A stretch of 64,000 nt of DNA from Agrobacterium larrymoorei (GTDB lineage Bacteria > Pseudomonadota > Alphaproteobacteria > Rhizobiales > Rhizobiaceae): assembly GCF_030819275.1 (NCBI RefSeq), contig NZ_JAUTBL010000001.1, forward strand, positions 1,394,501 to 1,458,500. Direction: 5' to 3'. The translations under genes were made by a program, and so were the position numbers. The notes below the pieces were generated by a model. The model had not been told where the DNA came from. It made no database searches and saw only the letters and a list, made by a program, of their open reading frames with translations. Shown here piece after piece: positions 56,370-64,000 of this stretch. The stretch's first letter is position 1. Each line of letters begins with the position of its first letter.

Positions 56370-57884
56370 TTACTTCAGAGTGACCTTGGAGAGGCCGAAC
56401 AGAGAACCATCCGGTGTTGCTACGAAGTTTTCGACATTCTGCTGCTGCGCCGTGTAGGCGTAGTTGGTGTAGAGCCAGATCCATGGCGAGACTTCCGCCA
56501 GATGCTTGTCGAAAGCGGCAAAGATTTCCTTGCGCTTGGCAACATCGGTTTCGACACGGCCCTTCTGCATCAGGTCGTCAAGCGTGTCGTCGATATAGTG
56601 CGCGACCTTCTGCAGGTTGCCCGCCTTCGTCCAGTAGCGGTTATACATGGTGTAGGGATCGGCCCGGCCACCATTCTGCGCCACGGCCATGTCGAAATCG
56701 CCTTTCAGCCAGGTATCCACATAGACGTTGAGTTCCATCATCTTGATGTCGAGTTTGATGCCGATTTCCTTCAACTGCGACTGGATGACCTGGGCTTCGG
56801 CGGCAGCGGTCGGCGGTTCGCCGGTTGCGGCGATCACGGTTGCCGAGAAGCCGTCCTTCAGCCCTGCATCGGCCATCAGTTTCTTGGCTTTTTCGAGATC
56901 CTTCTTGTAGCAGAAGAGGGTGTTCGGGTCCGAGCGATAGAGTGGCATCGTCAGCGGTCCGGTGACTTCGCCTTCACCGAGCAGAGCCGTATCGAGCACA
57001 TCTTGGCGATCGATGGCGCAGGAAATAGCCTGACGCACGGCAAGCTCTGTCATCGGCTTGCGCGAGGCATTGAGCTGCAGCGCGTGGTAGGAGAGGACTG
57101 GCTTACGGTTCAATGTCAGCCCGGCCACCTTCGGCACGAGCGTTGCGACCAGAGGATCGTTCAGCAGAGCGAAGTCGACCTTCTTGGCGCGGAGTGCTGC
57201 AAGAATGGCGTTCTCATCCGGCAACACGCTGATGTCGATGCCATCGACTCCCACCTTGCCGCCCGCCCACTCGGCATTGGCCTTCAGCACTTCCTTCTGG
57301 TTCGGCTCCCAGCTTTCGAGCTTGAAAGGGCCGCTGCCGACGGCCACCGTGCCGATCTTGCCAGCCGTTATCTCGGAAGCAGGCACGATGGCTGCATTGA
57401 TGCTGCCCATAGCGGTGAGCAGTGGAACGTCTGGCTGCGACAGGTTGAAGACAACGGTCTGAGCATCCGGCGTATCGATGCTGGCAATCGAGAGATAGTT
57501 GGCGCGGGCGGCTGCCGCTGTCGCCTGGTCGAGAATACGCTCGAAGGAGGCTTTTACGTCGGCAGAGGTCACGGCTGCACCATTGTGAAACTTCGCCGTC
57601 GGGTCGAGTTTGAAGGTCAGCGTCTTGGCGTCGGGCGAGAAGGTCCATTCTTTTGCAAGCGCCGGCACCACCTTGAGATCGCCGTCCAGGCGGACCAGAG
57701 GTTCATAGATCAGTTCAAGCAGGCGTATCGAGGAAAAGGCCGTCTGCTTGTGCGGGTCAAGGCCCGTGGCATCCTGTGCCCACGCCATTTTCAACGTGGC
57801 TGCAAATCCGGGGGTGGCGGTGGCGGTCAGCAAGCTTCCGGCGATTGCCGCACAAGCCAGCCATTTTCGAGCGATCATTGTCAT
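56370..57884 (-). CDS. Peptide/muropeptide-type ABC substrate-binding protein (SBP_bac_5)
   Basis: The 504-residue protein has a signal peptide (WLACAAIAGSLLTATATPGFAA, about 9-30) and the family 5 binding-protein pattern: LDPHKQTAFSSIRLLELIYEPLVRLDGD, LKPDAKTLTFKLDPTAKFHNGAAV. GGGAGAA supports the ATG at 57884. It is coupled to murQ on one side and to the permease genes on the other, so the likely cargo is a MurNAc-containing fragment or its peptide; the exact ligand is not readable. Confidence 0.9.
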   Translation of the reverse strand: MTMIARKWLACAAIAGSLLTATATPGFAATLKMAWAQDATGLDPHKQTAFSSIRLLELIYEPLVRLDGDLKVVPALAKEWTFSPDAKTLTFKLDPTAKFHNGAAVTSADVKASFERILDQATAAAARANYLSIASIDTPDAQTVVFNLSQPDVPLLTAMGSINAAIVPASEITAGKIGTVAVGSGPFKLESWEPNQKEVLKANAEWAGGKVGVDGIDISVLPDENAILAALRAKKVDFALLNDPLVATLVPKVAGLTLNRKPVLSYHALQLNASRKPMTELAVRQAISCAIDRQDVLDTALLGEGEVTGPLTMPLYRSDPNTLFCYKKDLEKAKKLMADAGLKDGFSATVIAATGEPPTAAAEAQVIQSQLKEIGIKLDIKMMELNVYVDTWLKGDFDMAVAQNGGRADPYTMYNRYWTKAGNLQKVAHYIDDTLDDLMQKGRVETDVAKRKEIFAAFDKHLAEVSPWIWLYTNYAYTAQQQNVENFVATPDGSLFGLSKVTLK

Positions 57885-57951
57885 GCTTATTCTCCCTCTG
57901 GTTGGCTGATCCCGTCCTTTTCGAACGCCGGGTATGCAGCAGGTCTCGCGT

Positions 57952-58881
<930 letters not shown>

Positions 58882-58910
58882 TCACTCGATTTTTTAACAG
58901 ATTAAGATCG

Positions 58911-58950
58911 AATATTCCTCATGTCAATTAATGTAGGAATATATTATTCC
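58911..58950. promoter_or_regulatory. Candidate RpiR operator upstream of murQ
   Basis: GGAATATATTATTCC (58936-58950) is a perfect dyad with arms GGAATA/TATTCC, and GAATATTC lies at 58911-58918. A matching motif occurs in the murA/regulator promoter (61213-61226). It may give murQ and the genes after it an internal promoter controlled by the MurR-like protein. Confidence 0.5.
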
Positions 58951-58984
58951 ATCTTTTGCAGCTACAGATGCGCTCCGCTTCCGC

Positions 58985-59869
58985 TCAGGATGACAGGTGT
59001 TTTGCCAGGATGATCGCACCGGAGACGGCGTCGCCATCTGCCGGTTTCAAGCGCTTGCGCACGTCGGGTGCAAGCCACGGCTCCAACGGTCCGGAAAGAC
59101 CACCGAGCAGTGTGACCGCCGGTGCGCCATACTCGATCAGGCGACGGACGAGGCCGTCAATATGGCCGGCCCCGGATTGAACGATCTGCCGGGCGGCGGC
59201 GTCTCCCTGGTCGGCATGACGCAGAACGAGGGGCGCGAGTGTCGCGTAATCCGTCGCGGTTGCCTTATCCATCCAGCCGACGATATTGGCGGGAAGGTTG
59301 TCGAAGCGGTTCAGGACTTCGGAGAGAAGTGCGGTCTTATCCCGCCGCCCGTCGAAGGCGAGCAAGGCGGACTGGATCGCCTTCAGCCCCATATCGGCAC
59401 CGCTCCCTTCATCGGAGATTGGAAAGCCGTAGCCGCCTGCGCGCTTCTCCTCATCGCCGACAAGCGCCAGCCCGATCGAGCCGGTGCCGGCAATGACAAT
59501 GCCGCCATCGTGACCGGAATGGGCACCGAGGCAGGCGGCAGCGCCGTCGGAGGTAAAGCAAATATTGCCGAAAGGATGCGGCAGGGCTTCCAGTTGTTCG
59601 CGCGAGCCTGCACGCGTCAGCCCGGCAATGCCGATGCCTGCGATAACATTTGGTGCGCTGGAAGAGTCAAGTCCGGCCTCTTCGGCTGCACCCGTCCAGG
59701 CCCGCAGCACGGAGGCCCAGGCGTTTGGGACGCCGAGGCGAGTCGTCGCTGGCCCGGACAATCCTTGCCCGATGACGTGGCCGGCCTCATCGACGATCCT
59801 TGCACGGCAGCCGGTGCCGCCGCCATCGACGCCGAGATAAAGTGTCTGGTCGCGAAGCGGCTTCGTCAT
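58985..59869 (-). CDS. BadF/BadG-type N-acetylhexosamine kinase
   Basis: The 294-residue protein has the actin-like ATPase fold of the BadF/BadG/NagK group: LYLGVDGGGTGCRARIVDE at the start, GIGIAGLTRAGSREQ, IVIAGTGSIGLAL and the ATP-binding LLGGLSGPLEPWL near the end. It would phosphorylate GlcNAc or MurNAc. Its ATG overlaps the stop of murA. In this operon, MurNAc/GlcNAc kinase is the natural role. Confidence 0.85.
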   Translation of the reverse strand: MTKPLRDQTLYLGVDGGGTGCRARIVDEAGHVIGQGLSGPATTRLGVPNAWASVLRAWTGAAEEAGLDSSSAPNVIAGIGIAGLTRAGSREQLEALPHPFGNICFTSDGAAACLGAHSGHDGGIVIAGTGSIGLALVGDEEKRAGGYGFPISDEGSGADMGLKAIQSALLAFDGRRDKTALLSEVLNRFDNLPANIVGWMDKATATDYATLAPLVLRHADQGDAAARQIVQSGAGHIDGLVRRLIEYGAPAVTLLGGLSGPLEPWLAPDVRKRLKPADGDAVSGAIILAKHLSS

Positions 59870-61122
59870 AGCGACACGCGACGAATGTTGGCGCCGCATT
59901 GGGCCAGCTTGCGGTCAAGCTGCTCATAACCACGGTCGAGATGATAGACGCGCTTGATGATGGTTTCACCTTGCGCTGCAAGTGCTGCAAGCACCAAGCA
60001 CACAGAGGCACGCAGATCGGTTGCCATGACAGGCGCGCCCTTGAGGGATTGCTGCCCACGGACCGTGGCGACGGAACCGTTGAGCGCGATGTTCGCGCCA
60101 AGCCGCGACAGTTCCGGCACATGCATGAAGCGGTTTTCAAAAATGGTTTCGCGGATGACGCTGGCGCCGTCGGCAATCGATGCCATCGCCATGAATTGTG
60201 CCTGCAAATCCGTCGGAAAGCCTGGATAGGGTTCGGTGGTGAAATCGGCAGGCTTGATTGGCAAATGACCTTCGACCACGACGCCGCGATCTCCGGGCCA
60301 GATGGTGGCGCCCATGCTTTCCAACACCTGCAAGACCGATGAGAGATGCTCCATACGGGCATTGACCAACTCGATACGGCCGCCGGTGATCATCGCCGCT
60401 GCCGCATAGGTCCCGGCCTCAACGCGGTCCGCAATGGCGTGGTGGCTCGCGGCACGCCAATTCGTGTCGCCTTTGACCAGAAGCCGATGCGTGCCAGCGC
60501 CTTCGATCTGCACACCCATAGAAGAGAGACAGGCGCAGAGATCGACCACTTCCGGTTCACGCGCGGCATTGAGGATTTCGGTTTCGCCGGTGGCGCAACA
60601 CGCCGCCATCAGCGCCGTTTCGCTGGCGCCGACGGAGGGGCCGGGCAGGACAATGCGCGCGCCTTTCAATCCGTTAGGGGCATCCGCGACGATATAGCCG
60701 CCTTCCACGGCAATCCTCGCACCAAGGGCTGAGAGGACTTTCAGATGCATATCGACCGGGCGCGCGCCGATCGCGCAGCCTCCGGGGAGCGAAACGCGCG
60801 CCGAGCCGAAACGGGCGAGCAGGGGGCCAAGCACCAGGATCGAGGCGCGCATCTTGCGCACGGTCTCGTAGTCCACTTCGCCTGGCGTCACGTCTCGCGC
60901 ATTGATGGTCGTACCGCCCGCATGTCTTTCCACCTCGGCACCATAAAGCGAAATGATGCGCAGCATGTTGTCGACATCGGACACCTTGGGCAGGTTTGTC
61001 AGCTCAAGCGGATGAGGTGAGAGAAGGGCGGCGGCAATCTGCGGCAGAGCCGCGTTCTTGGCGCCTGCAATTGGGACCGCGCCATCGAGCCTCGTTCCGC
61101 CGGTGATATGCAGCTCATCCAT
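59866..61122 (-). CDS. murA: UDP-N-acetylglucosamine 1-carboxyvinyltransferase
   Basis: MurA adds enolpyruvate to UDP-GlcNAc, the first committed step of peptidoglycan synthesis. The 418-residue EPT-fold protein has the active-site loop with catalytic cysteine in [17 protein letters not shown] and the opening [22 protein letters not shown]. Keeping cysteine predicts sensitivity to fosfomycin. Its place as first gene of a recycling operon is unusual; it may be a second copy dedicated to recycling, with the essential copy elsewhere. Confidence 0.92.
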   Translation of the reverse strand: MDELHITGGTRLDGAVPIAGAKNAALPQIAAALLSPHPLELTNLPKVSDVDNMLRIISLYGAEVERHAGGTTINARDVTPGEVDYETVRKMRASILVLGPLLARFGSARVSLPGGCAIGARPVDMHLKVLSALGARIAVEGGYIVADAPNGLKGARIVLPGPSVGASETALMAACCATGETEILNAAREPEVVDLCACLSSMGVQIEGAGTHRLLVKGDTNWRAASHHAIADRVEAGTYAAAAMITGGRIELVNARMEHLSSVLQVLESMGATIWPGDRGVVVEGHLPIKPADFTTEPYPGFPTDLQAQFMAMASIADGASVIRETIFENRFMHVPELSRLGANIALNGSVATVRGQQSLKGAPVMATDLRASVCLVLAALAAQGETIIKRVYHLDRGYEQLDRKLAQCGANIRRVSL

Positions 61123-61188
61123 AAAAGACCTTCCGGGTCAAAACTGATGCTGAAATCTGGATAGCCAATCATAAGATAAGCGCTATAA

Positions 61189-61226
61189 TATTCCAGAGAA
61201 TTTTTAATTTGCGAATATCTTATTCC
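61189..61226. promoter_or_regulatory. Candidate RpiR operators in the murA/regulator divergent region
   Basis: ATAATATTCC near 61186-61195 and GAATATCTTATTC (61213-61225, arms GAATA/TATTC with 3-base spacer) lie between the divergent genes murA and the RpiR regulator. They resemble the dyad upstream of murQ. Control by the adjacent regulator is inferred. Confidence 0.5.
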
Positions 61227-61240
61227 GGTTGGGGGAGCGC

Positions 61241-62089
61241 ATGTCCGTCTTGAAGGTCATCCAGGCGAAATTGGAATTCATGACGGATGCCGAGCGCCAG
61301 ATCGGCCAGTTCATCGTCGATGATCCCGATCGCATGGTGCAGCTTTCTTCTGCGGAACTCGCCGCCGCGACCGGGCGCAGCCAGTCCAGCGTCGTGAAAT
61401 TCTCGCAGAAGATCGGCTATGATGGCTATCAGCAGCTGAAACTTGCGGTCACCAAGGCCAAGGCGCAGGAGTGGCGTGTCCCCTCCGGCATGATCCACGG
61501 AACGATCGATGCCGGGGACAATTTCGTCACCATCCAGCAGAAGCTGGTGGCGAGCAAGGTCTCCGCCATGCAGCAGACGATGGAGGTGAATGCCGAAGAC
61601 GCCGTTACCGCTGCGGTCTCTGCACTGGCATCGGCAAGGCGCATTCATCTCGCCGGTATCGGTGCGTCTTCGCTCGTGGCGCGGGATTTCTCCTACAAGC
61701 TATTGAAGCTCGGATTGGTGGCGCTGATGGATCGCGATCCGCATGTGCAAATGGCCAATGCCGCGTCGCTCAACAGTCGGGATGTGCTGTTCGCCATCTC
61801 CCACTCCGGCAGTACCAACGAGACGATCCGGCTGGCGGAACTGGCGAAAAAGGGCGGCGCGACGGTCGTCACCCTGACTGGTCTTCATGGCAATCGGCTC
61901 AGCCAGATCGCCGACATCACGCTCCATACGGTGACGGATGAGGAACGCGTGCGATCCTCCGCCATCACGTCCCGCGATGCGCAGCTAGCGATCTGCGATC
62001 TGGTCTTCCTGCTGTTGATCGCCAAGATACCCGGCGCCAACGACGCCATTCATGCCAGCGAGGCGGCGGTCTCCGTTCTCAAGTCGTGA
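61241..62089 (+). CDS. RpiR-family regulator (MurR-like)
   Basis: The 282-residue protein has an N-terminal HTH_6 domain (about 1-77: MTDAERQIGQFIVDDPDRMVQLSSAELAAATGRSQSSVVKFSQKIGY) and a C-terminal SIS sugar-phosphate domain (about 125-250, IHLAGIGASSLVARDFSYKLLKLG, FAISHSGSTNETIRLAELA). This is the MurR layout, which senses MurNAc-6-phosphate. GGGGGAG immediately before 61241 fixes the start. It is divergent from the recycling operon and convergent with the sugar transporter genes. Confidence 0.9.
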   Translation: MSVLKVIQAKLEFMTDAERQIGQFIVDDPDRMVQLSSAELAAATGRSQSSVVKFSQKIGYDGYQQLKLAVTKAKAQEWRVPSGMIHGTIDAGDNFVTIQQKLVASKVSAMQQTMEVNAEDAVTAAVSALASARRIHLAGIGASSLVARDFSYKLLKLGLVALMDRDPHVQMANAASLNSRDVLFAISHSGSTNETIRLAELAKKGGATVVTLTGLHGNRLSQIADITLHTVTDEERVRSSAITSRDAQLAICDLVFLLLIAKIPGANDAIHASEAAVSVLKS

Positions 62090-62095
62090 CCATGT

Positions 62096-62944
62096 CTATT
62101 TGATCGCGCCTGCCGTCATGCCGTTGATGAACTGCCGCGACAACGCGATGTAGAGAATGATGATCGGCAGTGCCGAAAGCGTCAGCCCGGAAAACAGCAC
62201 GCCCCAATCCGTGGCGAACTCGCCCATGAAGGTGGTCAGTCCCTGCGGCAAGGTCTTCTGATTGTTGTTCTGAATGAAGATCAGCGGGAAGAAGAAATCA
62301 TTCCAGATCGGCACGACGTTCTGGATTGCGGCGATCACCATGGCCGGTCGCACCAGCGGCAGCATGATGGACCACATGATCCGCGCTTCATTGGCGCCGT
62401 CCATGCGCGCGGCATCCTCCAGCTCGTTCGGCAGGCTGCGAATGAAGCCGGTCAGGATGAAGACGGTCGTCGGCAGGCCGGTTGCGACATAGATGAAGAT
62501 CAGCGAAAGCCGCGAGTCAATCAGCCCGAAATCCCGCATCTGGATGAAGAGCGGAATGATTGCCAGTTTCAGCGGCAAGGTCAGCCCCGCCAGGAAAAAC
62601 AAAAGTATAAAGCCGGACCCTCGGAACTCGTAACGGGCGATAGCATAGGCCGCCATCGTGCCCAGGATTAGGATGAGCGCAATCGAGCTTGCCGTGACGA
62701 TGAGCGAATTGCCCATATAGAGCAGGAAGTCCGTCTCGTTCCAAACCCGAAGGATGCTTTTGACATTGGTGAAATCGGGAATGGAAAAGGGGGACTGAAA
62801 GATCTGCGCATTGGTCTTGAAGGCTGAAAAGAACATGATGACGATCGGTGTCAGCATGACGATGCTGTTGCTGATCAGCAGGATCTGGATCAGGCCATCC
62901 CAGCCATAGGTGCGGAAGCTGCCGCGGTCGATTGACTTCCTCAT
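62096..62944 (-). CDS. Carbohydrate ABC permease (MalG-type)
   Basis: A 282-residue membrane protein with about six helices and the sugar-transport loop LEDAARMDGANEARIMWSIMLPLVRPAMVIAAI. It overlaps the stop of the neighbouring permease gene (62941-62944) and reads leftward, ending six bases from the stop of the RpiR gene. It is part of a CUT1-type sugar importer whose sugar is not known; given the context an aminosugar is plausible. Confidence 0.9.
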   Translation of the reverse strand: MRKSIDRGSFRTYGWDGLIQILLISNSIVMLTPIVIMFFSAFKTNAQIFQSPFSIPDFTNVKSILRVWNETDFLLYMGNSLIVTASSIALILILGTMAAYAIARYEFRGSGFILLFFLAGLTLPLKLAIIPLFIQMRDFGLIDSRLSLIFIYVATGLPTTVFILTGFIRSLPNELEDAARMDGANEARIMWSIMLPLVRPAMVIAAIQNVVPIWNDFFFPLIFIQNNNQKTLPQGLTTFMGEFATDWGVLFSGLTLSALPIIILYIALSRQFINGMTAGAIK

Positions 62945-63861
62945 AGCTGGATCTCCCGTCTGCGCAGTCTGACGGTAATGATGCTGGAAACCACGGCAAT
63001 GAACAGGAAGATCAGCACAGCAAGCGCGCTGCCGGGACCGAAGTTTTCCGCCGAGGCTGACATGCTGCCAAAGGCTGTGCGGTAGAAATAAAGGCCAAGC
63101 ACATCGGTTGCCTCATGCGGATTGCCGTCCACACCCGCCATGATGAAGGGAAGTTCGAACCAGTTGAAAGCGCCGACGAAGAGCAGAGTGAAGACGACTG
63201 TCGCCGAAGGGGCGACAAGGGGCCACACGATCTTGCTCATCTTTACCCATTCGCTCTCGGTCTCCATGCGCACGGCATCGAGAATTTCCGATGGTATACG
63301 CTGCATCCCGGCCAGGAAGACGAGCGTCGGAAAGCCGACCATGTGCCAGGCATTGGCAACGACGATGGCCATCAATGCAGTGGAATCCTGGCCGAGCCAC
63401 GGTTGGGCCAGGCTGCCGAGCCCGACGGCTCTGAGACTGGCATTCACTGCCCCAAAGAGCGGGTGGTAGAAGAGCTTCCACATCAGGCCGACAATCACGG
63501 TGGACAGCACCACGGGCAGGAAGACGGCGATGCGGTGAAAGCGCGCGCCCCAGAGTTCGCGCCAGAGGCAGTAGGCGAGAATGAAGCCGACGCCGTTCTG
63601 AAGCACCATCAGGGCGAAGAAGACAAAGATATTGTGCTTGAAGGCATTGATCGTGCGTTCCGAGAACGGATACTCGAACAGCACGCGGTAGAAATTATCG
63701 AACCAGACGAAGTCGCCGCGGACCAGGCCTCGCCACTCATAGAAGGCATAGGCGAAGGCCGACAGGATCGGGTAGACGAGAAACAGGCACATGAAGGCGA
63801 TCGGCGGGACCACAAGGGCCGCAATCCAAAGTCTTCTGCCTGTCAACTTGCTGGACATCAT
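62941..63861 (-). CDS. Carbohydrate ABC permease (MalF-type)
   Basis: The 306-residue membrane protein has an N-terminal RRLWIAALVVPPIAFMCLFLVYPILSAFAYAFYEWRG, several further helices and the loop EILDAVRMETESEWVKMSKIVWPLVAPSATVVFTLLFV. It pairs with the MalG-type permease. The start is uncertain: ATGs at 63861 and 63858 and a GTG at 63867 are in frame, and the ribosome-binding site is weak. Confidence 0.88.
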   Translation of the reverse strand: MMSSKLTGRRLWIAALVVPPIAFMCLFLVYPILSAFAYAFYEWRGLVRGDFVWFDNFYRVLFEYPFSERTINAFKHNIFVFFALMVLQNGVGFILAYCLWRELWGARFHRIAVFLPVVLSTVIVGLMWKLFYHPLFGAVNASLRAVGLGSLAQPWLGQDSTALMAIVVANAWHMVGFPTLVFLAGMQRIPSEILDAVRMETESEWVKMSKIVWPLVAPSATVVFTLLFVGAFNWFELPFIMAGVDGNPHEATDVLGLYFYRTAFGSMSASAENFGPGSALAVLIFLFIAVVSSIITVRLRRREIQL

Positions 63862-63944
63862 CGACACTATCCCAACGGCCTCAAATCAGAGGAGCCGACC
63901 ACTCTCATCAAGAGCGGCCGGCCCAATCCGGCTGTGCCGTTCGA

Positions 63945-64000
63945 TCACTTCTTGAACGGCGCATACCATGTGGCGAGACCATCGGTCATCGACTTGCCGA
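63945..64000 (-). CDS. Sugar ABC transporter binding protein, C-terminal end (rest outside window)
   Basis: The last 17 codons, read on the minus strand, give GKSMTDGLATWYAPFKK followed by a stop at 63945-63947. The position just upstream of two sugar permeases fits the substrate-binding protein of the same importer. Too little is present for a family call. Confidence 0.5.
   Translation of the reverse strand, partial: GKSMTDGLATWYAPFKK

Overview
The window looks like the chromosome of a Rhizobiaceae bacterium (Agrobacterium/Rhizobium group). This rests on the pobA-pcaR-pcaIJF beta-ketoadipate arrangement, the HWE-type sensor kinase, the MurNAc-recycling genes and the overall protein character. 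The species cannot be fixed from the sequence alone.

Layout. Bases 1-4000 hold the end of pobA and pcaR divergent from pcaIJF, which carries protocatechuate-derived beta-ketoadipate to succinyl-CoA and acetyl-CoA. A diguanylate cyclase follows (4.1-5.3 kb). From 5.4 to 14.0 kb lie an XRE-type regulator divergent from a desaturase/PhnD-like pair, then a convergent six-gene operon. That operon encodes a quaternary-amine (OpuC/ProU-type) ABC importer, a HutC-like UTRA regulator and a histidine-ammonia-lyase homologue whose MIO-forming Ala-Ser-Gly triad is replaced by Ser-Ala-Gly. The combination suggests catabolism of a histidine betaine such as ergothioneine, which is the most interesting metabolic lead. 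A GH15 glucanase-like gene and a chemoreceptor follow (14.2-19.0 kb).

From 19.3 to 23.4 kb there is a zone of decayed insertion sequences (IS110, IS630, IS5, IS481 families). Two tandem integrative elements come next, both tied to tRNA-Ser(CGA). Element 1 (about 23.4-34.5 kb) has an 18-bp tRNA-end repeat at both ends, subterminal GCGATACCC repeats, a type III restriction-modification system, a Mob-type relaxase, a protein with DNA-polymerase-A-like palm motifs, and an integrase. Element 2 (about 34.4-42.3 kb) lies between two 135-bp copies of the tRNA gene. It carries a C5-methyltransferase with a convergent restriction-endonuclease candidate, a serine recombinase, several unknown genes, a second integrase and a family of GTAGAT-N2-ATCTAC palindromes.

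From 42.9 to 50.6 kb the content is ordinary: an HWE kinase, GNAT acetyltransferases, an aldo/keto reductase, a GlxA-type regulator with an isochorismatase-like hydrolase, a GtrA-like protein and xseA. From 50.6 to 61.1 kb a tightly packed nine-gene operon reads leftward: murA, a BadF-type sugar kinase, murQ, a Dpp-like ABC importer, a serine hydrolase and anmK. A divergent MurR-like RpiR regulator sits at its head, with GGAATA-N3-TATTCC-like operators. This looks like a dedicated system for uptake and recycling of cell-wall MurNAc/anhydro-MurNAc material. The window ends in a sugar ABC transporter (two permeases and the C-terminus of a binding protein).
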